DNA of 64,000 nt from Ilyonectria destructans (GCA_020740775.1 JAHEWK010000010.1:744001-808000), one strand, 5' to 3'. Counted from the first letter of the stretch, positions 46,614 through 58,871 are shown. Made by a program: numbers and translations. Notes: generated by a model not told the origin, from the sequence alone.

Positions 46614-47147
46614 ATGCTCGCCTCTCTCCTCAACTCTTCCACCCCCCCGACCTCCATCCCCGCCCCGGAGGTTCGTGAAGTAATCACTGCCCGCCTCTCT
46701 GACCTCGTCCAAGCTCTCGAGGCGCACCCGGCCTGGACCCCGACCTCCCCACCCCGCAACCTCTTCTTCGTCTGGGACTTTGTCAAGCGCTCCCACTACA
46801 TCATGACCGAGCTTGACAACATCTCCAACGGCCGTCCCATCAAGCACCCCGAGCAGATCCCTCCCAACGATGGTGGTAAGTCGTTCTCATCCTCTTCAAT
46901 CCCTCTTCAACGCCTCTGCCCAATCATCTTTTGCAACTTGCTCACACGAGCAGCCACTGGGGACCGCGCCGCCGCCCTCTCTTTCCAGGACGTTTGCACC
47001 CGCTCCATGACCGTTTCCGAAATGATCCAGAACCCCCGCATGCTCGTCATGCTTGGTCTCTCCAACATTGACTTCAGCGACGACGTCCGTCAAAAGTCAC
47101 GTGCGCTTTCCGATGCCATCACCAACGCCTCTTCATCCTCCTCATGA
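46614..47147 (+). CDS. Small hypothetical protein, 151 aa
   Basis: The family was not recognised. Two exons, 46614-46875 and 46954-47147, with a 78-nt GT/AG intron (GTAAGT donor), give 151 aa. The protein looks like a soluble, mainly helical domain: VREVITARLSDLVQALEAHP forms an amphipathic helix, and LFFVWDFVKRSHYIMTELDN another. A short loop (IKHPEQIPPNDG) and two further helices follow, and it ends in a Ser run. No signal peptide or membrane segment is evident. The ATG follows a CCGCCATC context after a CACCGC repeat. Strong splice sites and the CT-rich promoter suggest a well-expressed gene. Confidence 0.78.
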   Translation: MLASLLNSSTPPTSIPAPEVREVITARLSDLVQALEAHPAWTPTSPPRNLFFVWDFVKRSHYIMTELDNISNGRPIKHPEQIPPNDGGKSFSSSSIPLQRLCPIIFCNLLTRAATGDRAAALSFQDVCTRSMTVSEMIQNPRMLVMLGLSNIDFSDDVRQKSRALSDAITNASSSSS

Positions 47148-47702
47148 CGTGGGAGATCGATTTCCATGGTTGCAGGAAAGGAGATTTCGGCTGCTGCTGT
47201 GTGGTCAATTAAGTAAAAAGAACCAAAGATAAACAAAGGAACGGGCATCATGTGCAACGAGAAGGTCCGGGGCTGGAATTGGGCAAATCATCAGGTTTGT
47301 AAGACCGTTATCGTATTTGAGCATTCGAGAGAGCTCTAGTCCCCACGCGGACGGGCTCCCAATCTCGAAGCTGTCATGCATTGCGGGATGCCTGCTGTGA
47401 AGTTTTCATCAACAGCCCCAGGGAATCTGTGATCCATACGCCGTCCAACCGTCAACAAGCTAATCTCGGCTTGGTCCATCTCCACCGTTAAAAAGCCCAC
47501 CGAGTCCATCAAAGCGAGCCAACCATTCCGTATAATCCAAAATTGTTATCCAAAAGCCCCACCCCATCCATCCATGTACCTTTGACAAGAACTTTCCCGA
47601 CGTTGAAACCGCGAACAAATAAATGAGTGAGTGGCTGGGAAGTTCTGAGGCAATCCGTCAAGCCTCATCCCGAACCAGAGAAACAAGACCTCCATCTTCC
47701 CA
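47148..47702. other. Convergent 3' flanks
   Basis: This lies between the small hypothetical gene and the end of the INSIG gene. No gene was recognised. Confidence 0.5.
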
Positions 47703-48943
47703 TCATCGCACACCAGCCCATCTACCCCTCACCGCCGCAGACCGGCCCATGGCTAGACGGCGGCCGATGTTGCCAAAGCAGACGCAGCTGCAGAACAGCA
47801 CACTTAGCATCCATACACCCGTCTCGACCGTCTCCTGTCGGGCAAGCCCACCAAGAGTAAGCAAGTCATCGTGGGAAGTAGCCCTAGTGACCGATGCGTT
47901 GCCAAACGAGATGGCAGAGGGAGTTGGCATCATATCTGGGTTGACACCGAGGAGGAAGGCGGAGCCCGTGAGGCCAACCGCAGCCGCAAGGACGAAACCG
48001 GGCTTGGAACGATCAATAAGCCACCAGAGAAGAGGGTTCACCAGGGCAAGTGACAGGGACACCTGGAGGGTGGACGCCCAGGCCACCTTTCGCTAAAGTA
48101 CGAGTTAGCTCTTCGTTTGAATGACATATGGGACGGAAATGTCGGTGAATAACTTACAATAGCAAAGACAATGCCGACAAAGGCTCCCACAGCCCGGATG
48201 ACAAGCGCCCAATCGGTACTGGAGCCTAGGTCCTTTATGTCCCCATCCTTTTCCACCACTACGACGTCATCTTCACCTTCACCAAACGACTCCTCCCAGA
48301 CTCGATCGAACCACGGCAACAGAGCACCGAGGGCGACGCCAGCCACTCCCCAAAAGGCCAAATGGGCCCAGTTGTAAGCAGGGCGAATCATGCCGTCCTT
48401 GAATGATGCCAGGTTACCTGCCCCGCTGTGGAAGCGCGTGGTTGTGACGAGGACACCATATCCGACGCCGAGGAGGAAAAGCAGAAGACCCCGCAAGGCA
48501 AGGGACATAAGTGACGGGGGAGGAGCGAACTGAACGGGAGGTTCGGTAGGACGGAACGAGGAGCGGCGGCGGACAGGATGAGACCGATCACGCATCAACT
48601 CGTAGGTTGCTTCGTCAACACTGGGACGCTTGATGGGGGTCTGGGCGCCAGTACCCCAGGGCGTGTCCAGCTCATCTCGGTCGTCGAAAACGCGATCGCG
48701 CGCGGAGGGAGTCGCCGGGGAGTAGATGCCAAATAGGGTCGAGGAGGTGAGATTCAGAAAAGACTGAGGCCGGGTTAGGGAGAGTGGTTCGGGAGTGGGT
48801 TGAAGGAACCGCAGATTGGCCAAGTCCGAGGGAGCCGGAGTCGCGGGGCTCGAGTCTTCGTCTGGAGGAGTCGGGGTTGTAAGATTGAGGCCAAATGGGC
48901 GTCGGGGAATTGGCCGTAGGATGGTAGGCCCGTCGTCGTCCAT
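47703..48943 (-). CDS. INSIG-domain ER membrane protein
   Basis: The 391-aa product resembles insulin-induced-gene proteins (yeast Nsg1/Nsg2, fission yeast Ins1). These sit in the ER membrane and hold HMG-CoA reductase or the SREBP-SCAP machinery in check according to sterol level. Exons are 48943-48158 and 48092-47703, with a 65-nt intron. About 165 N-terminal residues are Pro/Ser/Thr-rich and disordered, with many SP/TP phospho-site-like motifs. They are followed by LALRGLLLFLLGVGYGVLV, the first membrane helix. NWAHLAFWGVAGVALGALLP then carries the family-typical W...GxxG pattern. After the splice, VNPLLWWLIDRSKPGF matches the most conserved INSIG block. Two more hydrophobic helices complete the expected six. 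The start is the ATG before DDDGPT. Confidence 0.88.
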
Positions 48944-51114
48944 GGTGTTATTCCAAGAAGAGAAGATGCTCGGATGCGTTGGAGTGGGTGACAGCGTCAG
49001 AAGGAGCGTGGTCGCAGTGCGTCTAGATATATGGTCAGCGACATGGTCAGGACAGGCAATCAGGCTGAGCATAGGTGAGGGGAGCTCGACCCAGCAGCCG
49101 AGATCACCCCACAGGTGGGCAGTCACTCACGCCGCTTGCTTGCTTGGTTGTCCGTTGTCTCGGAAGGTGAGAGAAAGTGATGATGCTCTGTGTCAAGGTC
49201 CGAAACACGAAGTGATTATCGGGTGCCGGGCCAATTTTAAACAGGCGTCTCGTCTGGCGAGCTCTGTGGCCGTGTGGCTTTTTGCGCCAGCCAACCGGGA
49301 TGTCCGAAATGATACCAATGTCTCCAAACTGAAGAGGAAAAAGGAATGCGACGGCAAAGTGCGTGTCTATGTGACGGCCCGGGGTGTCCGTTCCCTCAAG
49401 AAGGTGTATGTTTCGTTGAGGATGAGTCGTGCTGGTAGAAATGACGGATGCTCGGTTGTTGAGAGCGGAGGAGCTAGAGTCCGCGGAGGTGGACGGGCGC
49501 TGCTCCGTAATGGGATATCTAGCTGAACTGGAATGGGCGTCGATGGTGATTTGCAACGACTTGATGGAAGGATAGCAGATAATTGGAAAAGAAGAGAGTA
49601 TGAGAAGAGAGAGGAGTCGGGAGAGAAGTGGTGGAGGAGGAGCGAGCTATGCCCTTCCCCAGCTATACAATTTAGATGGTACCCACGTGCTGGACGGGGG
49701 AAGAGTAGTCATGAGGGCGAGGCGACTGGGGCAAGACCGTTCCAACCAGTAGGCCCAGCCAGAAGGTACGCTTTCTGCATTATTCTCTCCTAGTTTGACG
49801 GCCTAATGCCACCCGCCCACCGTACCTGCCTGGCTAAGGCCTCGGAGACGGAGCAAAACGAAGGAAGGTGAGGAGGAGCATCTCCTTCGATCACATGCAC
49901 TTGCAAATCCGCACCGAATTCGCATCGACCCCATAATAAACCCTCCACCTGCAGTGGAGCCCCAGTCGCCATTAGCGGCATCGCCCAGCGCCGCTTCCCC
50001 GCTCCAGCAGCGAACGCCCACTGAGCGAGAGGCCCAGGGAAAAGCCACTGAGTCGCTGGAGAAATGACCTCAGAGCCTAAATGGAGCCGCTGCCATAGGC
50101 CCACGGGCCGTGGTCCACGGGTGCACGCAGAGTCACTCGTCGCGGCTGGGCTTCTACCCCACACTCAACAAGGCCCATGGCACCGGACACTTCAAGGTCC
50201 TGCGCTACGTCGCCTCGCGCGGTACGCAAGAACCCTAAACCCCGACCAGCCGGGTGAGCGCACAAGGCAACACCGGTAAGCCTCTCAATTGGAGCCGTCC
50301 TGGCTGGTCAGGGAGGCAAAGAAATCGCGAGCCCGTTGCACCGCGTCGCTGTTGCACTTGCCGAAGCCCGAAAGCACTCGTAGATCCATTGATCGGCGCG
50401 TGCGGCCCAACAAAGTTATGCCCGGGGTCTCGGCGACATGGGTGGGGCCCCCTGTTGAACTGTCGGCGCAAGTAGGCGTCAGCGGCCTGGCGCTCTCAAA
50501 ACATCAGCGAAGTGGCTGCGGCAATGCAACACACACTTGCAGAGGAATGCATGTCAGGCTGGGCTTGTCGAATGAGGCTTGGCCGGTTGGCTGATCTGAT
50601 ACGCGATATGCGACGGCTGGTGAAATTGTGTCGAGCTGATTAACATGTGATTTTCCAGGCGTTCTCGAGCTTGCCATCATGACAGCGCATTGCCGGAATC
50701 TGATAACGGAGACTTCGGGCTCTTCCAAACCCTCAGCGGGTTGTGCACGAACAGAGTCCATGCTACGGAACTCGAGGCCACGCCGAAGCCGAAGGGGTTC
50801 CCCTCTGGAGTGCATGTCTCCCCTATTCCTGTATTAACGTTAGGAACATCCCACAGTAATAATTAAGCAATAGAAATAGCTCGGTGGGTGATGGTTAGAA
50901 ATATCCCGAGCCGTGTAACTCGTTAAATTTGGTGGTGGTACTTGTGAGGCGCTACCTAGAACCTCGCCGTATGCAACCAGTAATACGTAATTTAGGTACT
51001 TTCTAATAACAACACATCATGATGCACATCGTCAAGTCTGTATATACGTTCAATATTTGTAGCATTCTATACACTCTCCTCTCTCCTCCCCGTGCTAAAA
51101 ATTGCTCTCCCTCT
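48944..51114. other. Intergenic, INSIG promoter side
   Basis: This holds the INSIG 5' flank and the MAK11 3' flank. Open frames up to 240 codons exist on both strands (for example 48816-49526) but overlap each other and show no domain. The part 49900-50800 is GC-rich and the last 300 nt AT-rich. No gene was recognised. Confidence 0.45.
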
Positions 51115-52662
51115 CTACTCGTCGTCGCTATCGTCTTCATCCTCATCTCCCTCTTCCGAGTACTCATCCTCGCTATCCTCAGCGCCATCCGGCCGGGGTA
51201 TCATCATAAACGCCGTCATACATGTGATCCTGTTCTGCGTCTCATACGTCCCCAACAGCGTCCCCAATGTGTTCCCAGCCTTGGCCTCCTTGTCCGATCC
51301 CTTGGCTGACGTCGCCTTGCTTTGGCCCTTCATCAACTCCGCGCTCGTTACCTGCCACAGGCGAACCCGTCCGTCGCTGCTACCGCCTGCCACGTATAGC
51401 ACTGTCGGCGACAAAGCGCTTTTGGTCACCACAAAGTCCTTGATTCGACCTTGCACGCCACCCTCCTTGCCGCCGATTTGGCCAACTAGTTTGGCAATAG
51501 GCAGCGGCGGCACAGCCTTCTTGTCGTCCTTGTCTTCCGTCTCCTCCGGCTTCAAGAGATCCTCCTCCTTGGTGGAGAAGAACAGGATTCGGCCGTCCTC
51601 CGTCGCCAATGCGAGCAGAGTCAAATCCGACTCCTCATCCACCGTAATGTAGAACAACTGGTGAATCTTGGTCCGAATCGATCCCATTACCCGGCACTTG
51701 GGGACGCTGTCCATTCCAAAGACCACAATATCACGCTCAAATCCAACTGCAAACTCGTCAGATCCATCCACCTCTCCCCACACCACCCGTCGACCTTCGC
51801 CCGTTGAGTGCTTGCCCTCTCCAGCTTCCTGGAGCATTTGCCTGCTAAAGTTGAGCACGCCGGCTTTCTTGCCAGTCACCAGGTTCCACAGTCGCATTGA
51901 TCGCTCTCCCTTGCTGACGCTAATCATCAGCTTCATGCTGGGGTGGATCGCAAAGTCGTTGACGCCGGAGGGAGTGCCTCCAAAAGGCGCGGTATCGCCG
52001 CTCGGTCGGCCCATCGCCTTGGCAATGGGGGCCTTGATGTTGCTAAGCAGAGACCAGTCGCGGGTTCGCGTAACGGAAATGTTCGAGTCCTCGCTAGATG
52101 AGAGCAACTTCGACCTCGTAGGGAATCGCAGCGCCGTCACTGTTGACGAGTGGTGCAGCAGCGTGCCGACCTCTCGGTTCTTAGGGTTCTCGAGAATCGG
52201 TCGCGGGGCCACCCTGGCCAGCATTTCTTGGTTCTTTCGGCTCGGCGGGTGCGCCGACAGGTTGTAGACGTTGATTCTCTCGTCGGTGCTGCCTGATGCG
52301 AGCATCACCTTCTGGGTCTGTCCCGGGACTGGAAGTGAGATCGGCGACACAGCAACGCAGCGAATCGCCGAAGTGTGAGCATTGAACAGAAAAGTGTCGG
52401 CGAACTCGGTCTTGTCCTTGGGGCCAATGGTCGCCGTCAATCCGTGCAGAATTCGATCGTAGGAACCCACCACGATTTGGATCGTCTCGGTGGTGACGGC
52501 GGTTGTCGTCGTCGCGGGAGCAGCTTCCTGCACCTTCACGGGTTCCTTCGCCTTCGCGGTTTTCTTCGCTTTCGCAGCTCCATTCGCCTTTGCCTTTTTG
52601 CTGGCAACAACCTCGGCGGCGGGCTCGCTCTGAGCGGTGGCCTGTCTCTTTCTCTTAGCCAT
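51115..52662 (-). CDS. MAK11: MAK11/PAK1IP1-like WD40 ribosome assembly factor
   Basis: The 515-aa single-exon product resembles Mak11 (human PAK1IP1), a nucleolar WD40 protein needed for early 60S subunit assembly. The N-terminus is a Lys/Ala-rich tail (MAKRKRQ and onward) that can serve as nuclear or nucleolar signal. The beta-propeller starts near IQIVVGSYDRILHG. HTSAIRCVAVSP and LASGSTDERINVYNL form the first clear WD blade, and HHSSTVTALRFP with SSSEDSNISVTRTRDWSL the next. GVNDFAIHPSMKLMISVSKG and RSMRLWNLVTGKKAGVL match the most conserved Mak11 blades. A late blade ends in SSDGRVRLWQV. A long acidic tail (EDSEDEYSEEGDEDEDDSDDE type) closes the protein, as in many ribosome factors. The ATG at 52662 is chosen over an upstream non-ATG extension. 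Confidence 0.9.
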   Translation of the reverse strand: MAKRKRQATAQSEPAAEVVASKKAKANGAAKAKKTAKAKEPVKVQEAAPATTTTAVTTETIQIVVGSYDRILHGLTATIGPKDKTEFADTFLFNAHTSAIRCVAVSPISLPVPGQTQKVMLASGSTDERINVYNLSAHPPSRKNQEMLARVAPRPILENPKNREVGTLLHHSSTVTALRFPTRSKLLSSSEDSNISVTRTRDWSLLSNIKAPIAKAMGRPSGDTAPFGGTPSGVNDFAIHPSMKLMISVSKGERSMRLWNLVTGKKAGVLNFSRQMLQEAGEGKHSTGEGRRVVWGEVDGSDEFAVGFERDIVVFGMDSVPKCRVMGSIRTKIHQLFYITVDEESDLTLLALATEDGRILFFSTKEEDLLKPEETEDKDDKKAVPPLPIAKLVGQIGGKEGGVQGRIKDFVVTKSALSPTVLYVAGGSSDGRVRLWQVTSAELMKGQSKATSAKGSDKEAKAGNTLGTLLGTYETQNRITCMTAFMMIPRPDGAEDSEDEYSEEGDEDEDDSDDE

Positions 52663-52960
52663 GGCGTGTTGTGTTGTTTGTTGTATTGGTCTGTAGTTGG
52701 TCGGTCTGGTGAAGCCGCGAGGTGCTCGCTGGAGCGCCAGGGAAAAAAAAATTGGGCGATGCACTCAAGCGATAAGATAAGACAGTTTAGATGCATAACC
52801 CCTCCGTCCGCATAAAGTTCGGATCCACCACGAATGACATCACACGCTTTTTTGATACCGTGAGAGGAATAATTTGGTGCTACGCGCTGCGTGTATTCAA
52901 CTGTAAATGCTGCGTGAACTATATAGATTTATCACCATGCGTAGATACGTCTTTAGTGCA

Positions 52961-55900
52961 TCATCGCCCGGTCCGTCCACTCTCGGAGCCGATATCGCGT
53001 TCCACCATCTCAATCGATCCAAGACTGGGAAATCGCTTCGTAAAATCCTGAATGTAGTCGTCCTTCTCCCTCGCCGTCATGTCTAGCATAGGTCGGCCGG
53101 GGAGATCCATTCCAACAAGCTGCTCCTGGGTAAGGGCAGGCCGGCTCTGTTTAGGCGGCGACGCCGGACGCCCTCCTGTGGGGATGCTATTCAGATGAAC
53201 TGGCTTCTTCGGGGCCACTGGCTTAGCAGGAGGCTTCTGTGCAAGTATAGGCGGTGCGGAAGAAGAGCCAATTAAACCATTGCCTGTTGATGCAGAGCCT
53301 CGGGGTTGAGAGGGAGGCTCTACTCGGGACTTTGAAACGATCAGGGGCTTCCTGGGGACTCCTGGTAGAGCCTTGTCGGCCTTGCTCCCGGTATCGGCAC
53401 TGTCCGTGTACTTTCCGTAGCCCTGGGCGGTACGCGACATATTCGAGGGGCGCTGGTCTTCACTTAACAGGCTTTGGACTCGGTTCTGGATGCTAACAGC
53501 GCGAGCTACTCCAATGTTCTTCGGTGGAACCGCTGGTCCAGTGTTACCTGTAGCAACGCGCCTTCGGTATTCAGCCTGTCCGGCAGCCACACGTCGCTCT
53601 TCCTCTAGCAATTGGAGACGTTCCATCTCGCGTCGCATTTCCGGTGTCATAGCGCCTTCGTCAATGTGGCCATCGTCACTGCGGCCATCGGTTGCTTCCG
53701 AGCCTGCGATGGGAGTTAAGTCTCGACGTCCAATATCCTTGCTGGGCGACGGGGTTCTCCTGCCCCCATGGTTAATCATGGGGGGGTTGGTCTCGAAGCG
53801 CTTGAAGGCATCACCGAACTTTCCAGCTAGGATATTCTTGTTTCCAGACAAGGAGGTGAGGCTCGATCGTTTGCTAGACTTGGCCCTCTCTGAATCTTCC
53901 ATGCTTCTCAAGAAATCCATGTCACTGGATGGCACGCGTGCATCGTCGTCTGCCGTAGGGTCCAAGTTTGGGGATGGAACTTGTGGGGAGTACTGTGGGG
54001 ACGGTTGCACCGGTCGGCTAGGCGGTCGTGCAGCCGCCTCCTTTTCGCGCAAGAAGTCAAGGGTGGTAGACTCCAGGTTCGTGCTTGCTGGACGTTGACG
54101 GTTGACAGGCGGGTTCGGGCGAGCAGTAGGCTCCAGGAAGTCGGCGCGAGGGCGACCACCCTCCAGGGACGGCCTTGATGATGACGGGTGTCGCACATGG
54201 GTCGGCTGCGGTTGATAGGACGATACTCTTGGCTTAGCCGCAGAGCGTGTGTCCTCTGAAGCCCATTGTCCCTTGGTCTGTTCAGGCTGCCTCGGCATAC
54301 TAGTTGAACGAGAGTAATCTGAAGAGAGACGCTGGGTGGACCTATCCACGTCCCTCGTGAAGGACTCGGACGGGGGAGTGGCCGTCATTGTACCGGTGGA
54401 TACATATCTTGAGTTAGATTGAGAAGAGATGGCCTGAAGCTCGGGATTGTTGCTGATGATAGATTGGGCTCGGCTGATTTCTGGTCTGCTAGGGGGAGCA
54501 GGGTCTGACGGCGGCGTCGCGAGCGCAGGCCGATTTCCGACTGGCGTAACAGAGTGTGGTCTTGATGCTGACCTCGACTGGGACGTGGCCGGCTGAGGTG
54601 CCGCGAATGCCGCATCGGCCAACCTTTCGGTGACTCGCTGGTTGAGGTCCGACGGGGCTGGGCCTTGTGGCGAGGTCGGTGAGTTGTCGAAATCGAAATT
54701 GGCACCATGGTCATGTAACAATGCAAATTGATCAAGAGTAGGGAAGCGCGAGGACAGCTCGTCAAACCCGCTCTTCGGAGTGGCCTTAGAATCTAGGGCA
54801 GCGAACGGGTCGCCATCAGTCCTTCTCATAGGTGAGGGATCTTGTTTCTGCGCAGGTTTGGCTGCTGGAGACGGCGACACCGTTGGGCGGCCTCTCCTCA
54901 TTGGTACGACGTCGGGGATAACCTCCTTTACCGGCGCGGCTCTCGTGAAGACGGCGCCAACAACCGGCGTCGCCTCTGTCTTGTGGTCCTTGGATTGGGG
55001 GGCCTCGGTTCGTCCTGACTCGGCGTGGGAACGACCGGCATAAATCTATCAAGAAGTCAATACCAGACACATGTTGTTGGACTAGCCACACTTACATCAT
55101 GAATTGGGACATCTTTCCCCTGCATGGCGCAACCTTCCTTTAGGACCTGGTAGATGGTAGGTCTTGCTTGCATGTTTTCTCTCAACATTGAAGCTACGAA
55201 TGTCAGCAATAGCAACCAGAAGCAAGTTTGGGGATATTACCGATCAACTTCTTAAGGCGGTCGGAAAATACTGGGTGGCTCGGAAACCTGTAGCTAGCAT
55301 TCAGGATAGCCAATTGGCCCTGGTCTTCGAAGGGCGTTGTATAGTAGCAGAGCTTGTACAACAAAACTCCCAGGGCCCAAATGTCTGACTTCTCGTTCAT
55401 CGGTTGCTTGCGGTATACATCGATCATTTCAGGGCTTCGATACTGGAGAGTAGTGTGTTTCTGGACATCTTCGTCCATCAGACGGCACTCGACCACGGTG
55501 GTCGGGGCGGGCTTCGGGGGCGAGGCAGATCCAAAATCACACAGCTTGAAGCGCTTAACTGAGCCGTTGGAGTTAATAAGGACGTTCTCAACCTTGAGGT
55601 CACGGTGCAGCAGCGCCGGCTTGAGATAGTGCATGCACGCGACACCCTCGGCAATATCAGTGAAGATGTTGAGGATCTCAGGCTCTGTCAGGCGATGCTG
55701 CAGCCGGGTGTTCATAAAATCGATCAGGCCGCCACCGTTACAGAACTCCATGAGCAGAAAGACCTCATAGCCACCGTTGCCAAGTTCCGAGGCGTGGGAG
55801 TCGATATATGTGACGATGGGCCGGTGCCCCTTGAGGCGCTTCATGGTCTCGACTTCGATGCGCATGCCCCGCAAAGAATCCTTATCGGGGACGGCGACTC

Positions 55901-56147
55901 GCTTCAGGACAGCCAGGTCTGTGCCGTCGACGGGCTTGGGCATCTTGACGAGATAGACGTGGGCAAAGCCGCCCTCGGACAGGTACTTTTGGATCACGAC
56001 ACGGTGGCTGCCGACCTGGATCTTGGTGCCAGGGGCGAAGGTACCGGCAGGGGCACCGGCGCCGGGCGCAGGCACGGGGACGCCGTAGGGAGCATGGTGA
56101 TGCTTAGGGGCGGAATGCGACGACGGGTGGTGGCCGAAGGAAGCCAT
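52961..56147 (-). CDS. NAK-family Ser/Thr kinase (Ark1/Prk1/Akl1-like)
   Basis: The 1029-aa product is a numb-associated-kinase type protein kinase. In yeast Ark1, Prk1 and Akl1 switch off actin-patch proteins such as Pan1 during endocytosis. Exons are 56147-55241, 55193-55096 and 55045-52961; the introns are 47 and 50 nt and the phases close. The kinase domain occupies about residues 42-345. It has a Gly-rich loop LSEGGFAHVYLV, a Val-Leu-Lys triad (K82), HRDLKVEN (181-188), DFG (204-206) and SPE for APE. All catalytic residues are present. The activation segment contains ECRLMDEDVQKHTTLQYRSP, typical of this family. The C-terminal two thirds are disordered and rich in P, S, R and Q. They carry many PxxP-type stretches (for example KPPAKPVAPKKPVHL) suited to SH3 binding. 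It ends in an acidic-basic segment near SLGSIEMVERDIGSES. Confidence 0.9.
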
Positions 56148-58216
56148 CTCGGCGGAGGGGCGTCGGGGGGACGGCGTCGAGGGGGTTTGTATGAGGGTTC
56201 GAGTGAGCGTGAGCGAGAGCGTGACGGTGAGCCCGCCAGGCAGGGAGGTCGCCAAGCAGCAAGCGGAGGATCGAAGGGGGCGGGGGCCAGGTCGTCGGCG
56301 TCTTTTTATCGAAACAAAGGAATGGCGCAGGCGTAAATCAAGGCATTGGCTCAAACACAATCAAGTGGTCGAGGTGTCAGGCCAGGCGCATTGTCGCATG
56401 CAGAAGCAGAGGTTAGACGAAGAAACACATTGCCCCTTGGAGATGTTTGGGATGGAACGTGGGCCGGGCTTGGACGCTTGCCTGGAGCGCAGCCTCCCGA
56501 AACCAACTTTGGCCGGCTCCACGTTTCGGGATCGTTGGCGGGACATGTCCGGCTAAATTGCCCAGAGGGTAAGTTGGAGTGAGTGAGTGCCCTCACAACT
56601 TGGCAGTGAAAAAAAAGTGATAAGTCTGCGCATGGGCCCCGACGTCATTTCTCCTATGGCACTCGCTAAGACGGTCACCGAGTCGCCAAAACGCCTCCTA
56701 TGCAGCACCAGATGCCAGCGCCTGCGTGATGCAGGGCGTCACCTAGCTTCAGGAACGGTCCCAAGCGACTATTCGATCAATGAAGCGTTTTCTGTCTTAT
56801 TTTTGCCCGTAACCTGACAGGTCGTCTTGCCCCGAAGACTTACTGGCTCAAGGCTTCTTCCCCCCTAACTAGTTCACCGCCCAGCGAGACGAGGCACGTC
56901 CGCTCCGGCTCTCGTTCCGAAAACCAACGACAATCGACGACAAGGAAACATACAAAACCACCACAAATACAGACGCCATGGGCTGGTGACGGTTCCTGGA
57001 CCTGAGAACATCGACACATGGCCTCACAGCGCCTCACAGGGGTCATTCAGAGATCTTCATTCGCCAGCCGTCGCCACATTCAGCCCAATCTTAAACCCGG
57101 CTCTCGCATCCGTGTCCTGCCCCCAAATGTCCACCGCCATGGATGAAATGCCATCCAGCGTGCGAACCAGTACCGCCCACCACCCAGCACAGGGCCCTGT
57201 CCCATTCTCTCCAGATCTCTCGCTCTCCCTCCTATCGATTTCAAGGCTCCATCCGATCTGCCTGACAGCGTTTAGGTCCCGCCGACGACAAACCAGGGTC
57301 CAGCGTTCGCCGCCCCCCGGTGTGTTGCTTGCACTCCCCCCCGTCCACATCCCCAGGTCAAATTGTTTCTTCCCACACTCTCAAGACGCGCGGCTAAGTG
57401 GAAACGCACTTTGCCGCGCTTCCGTTATTCCAGAACCTTGGTGTTTCTCGTAACTACCCGGCCCGAGTTGCTCCATCGTCGGGCTTGTCCGAGAGCGGAT
57501 TCGAATCCAACTGCCGACCTACGTCACTGGCCTCAACACGCAACACACTCATGGATTGCTGCGTCTTTTGCGACAATTCGTTGCTTCTCACTTCCTTCTA
57601 CTGAGTTGCGTCCTGTTGTTTTTTTGTAATGGACTCGGCTTCGCATTTGTCTGCCCTGTCAAGCCACAATAATTAAGACTTCATCGGTGCGGAGCGGAAT
57701 GTTCCGATTCACGACACCACAACTCTGTATTTAAGCACGGGAGTCAAATCGCCATGCTACTGGAATGAGCCACCACCCACCCTCCATCACGCTCGTAGTC
57801 CGCCAGGGGTCCCCACCACCCCAGCCCTGTTTCCCTGCTGACCAGCCTGACCTCACTGGGAGGTCACGGCACTCAGCCACGAGCGAGATGCCGTCGGGTC
57901 AGGCGTCCCAACCCACTTGGTCTCCCGTGTAGCCGTATTGGCGTCGCCCATACAGAATGACGGCCCTTCTGCTTGAAACTGCCCGCTTCATCGCACATCC
58001 CATCCTGCCAGACCCGCATGGGCCCTGCAGCTCGTCAGCATTTATAGGCGACACCGTTGCACTCTCCTCTCCCATCCTAATTCTCGCTCTTCCTCACCCT
58101 TTTTCAGCTCGTAAACGATACCACCGTTGCTTCGCGTACCATTCGCTACGCCTCGCGATTAGACAGTGATAGCTTCCTAGAACCGCAGCCTTCCGCCCGT
58201 CACTCTTGTCGCGACA
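56148..58216. other. Divergent promoter region, kinase / CYSTM gene
   Basis: This is 2.07 kb between divergent start codons. Scattered open frames show no domain. Close to the plus-strand gene lie two TATA-like words (TATTTAAG near 57727 and TTTATAGG at 58041). Confidence 0.45.
58041..58048 (+). promoter_or_regulatory. Possible TATA box of the CYSTM gene
   Basis: TTTATAGG lies 176 nt upstream of the ATG in a CT-rich context. TATA-type promoters are common in stress-induced fungal genes, but the word is short and the call is weak. Confidence 0.25.
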
Positions 58217-58585
58217 ATGCCCTCCACTTCAATGTCGACCCAGATGCCCCGCCAGCCCGCGCCCGTCGCGAACCCGGCCCGCAAACTGAGCGCCGCTCAG
58301 CCGGTTCGTCCACCTTCAGTCTCCGGCTTGGCAGCACCTTCGTCCTGCCTGCCGAGCTGCGATATGGTTCAGCGCAGCTTGACTAACGTATAATACCAGC
58401 GCCCATTTCAACCCATGACTATGGAGACCCAGCCCACCGTTGGCCTTCGTGGTGGCAAGGACGGCGGTGTAAGTCTTCATTCCGAATTACAAACATCCTC
58501 CTCTTGCTGATTTACTCTCTAGGCCATTTGCTGTGGTGTCTGCGCTGGACTTTGCTGCTTTGAGTGCTTGGATTGCTGCTGCTAA
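58217..58585 (+). CDS. CYSTM-type Cys-rich microprotein, 72 aa
   Basis: This is a very small gene in three exons (58217-58303, 58400-58468, 58523-58585) with introns of 96 and 54 nt, the second with GTAAGT/CTCTAG ends. The first intron has a GACTAAC branch site and an ACCAG acceptor, with donor GTTCGT. The product begins MPSTSMSTQMPRQPAP, is Pro/Gln/Thr-rich, and then has a Gly-Gly-Lys turn. It ends in a Cys-packed segment AICCGVCAGLCCFECLDCCC with nine Cys. This matches the layout of CYSTM proteins (yeast YBR016W, YDL012C, Mnc1): a soluble N-terminus and a C-terminal Cys-rich membrane module, often palmitoylated and linked to stress or metal tolerance. No exon is long enough to be noticed as an open frame. 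The final TAA directly follows the last Cys. The assignment rests on the C-terminal pattern. Confidence 0.82.
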
Positions 58586-58871
58586 TTGATGATGATGGGT
58601 TTGGGTGGTCTTTTCTTTGGCGTTTGTGAGGGGTTTAAGTACCCTACAGGCAACTAATGTGACGATGAACCTGGGCTTTCAAGCCTGGAGGCAGATCCTG
58701 GATACCTTTGACGGCTAATGGCCGCATAATGCAAATCAACTTTTTATTGGGAACGCTTTGTAGTACTGGTATAACTGGTTTCTGATGAATTGATTGCTGC
58801 ACGACAATTTTGGTTGCTAGCCACCGAGTAAACCACCGACTAGCTGACAGTGCATTACGCCGGCTAACACC

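Noticed and set aside
48816..49526. 236-codon plus-strand frame
   Set aside because: It overlaps the coding start of the INSIG gene on the other strand and has no recognisable domain.
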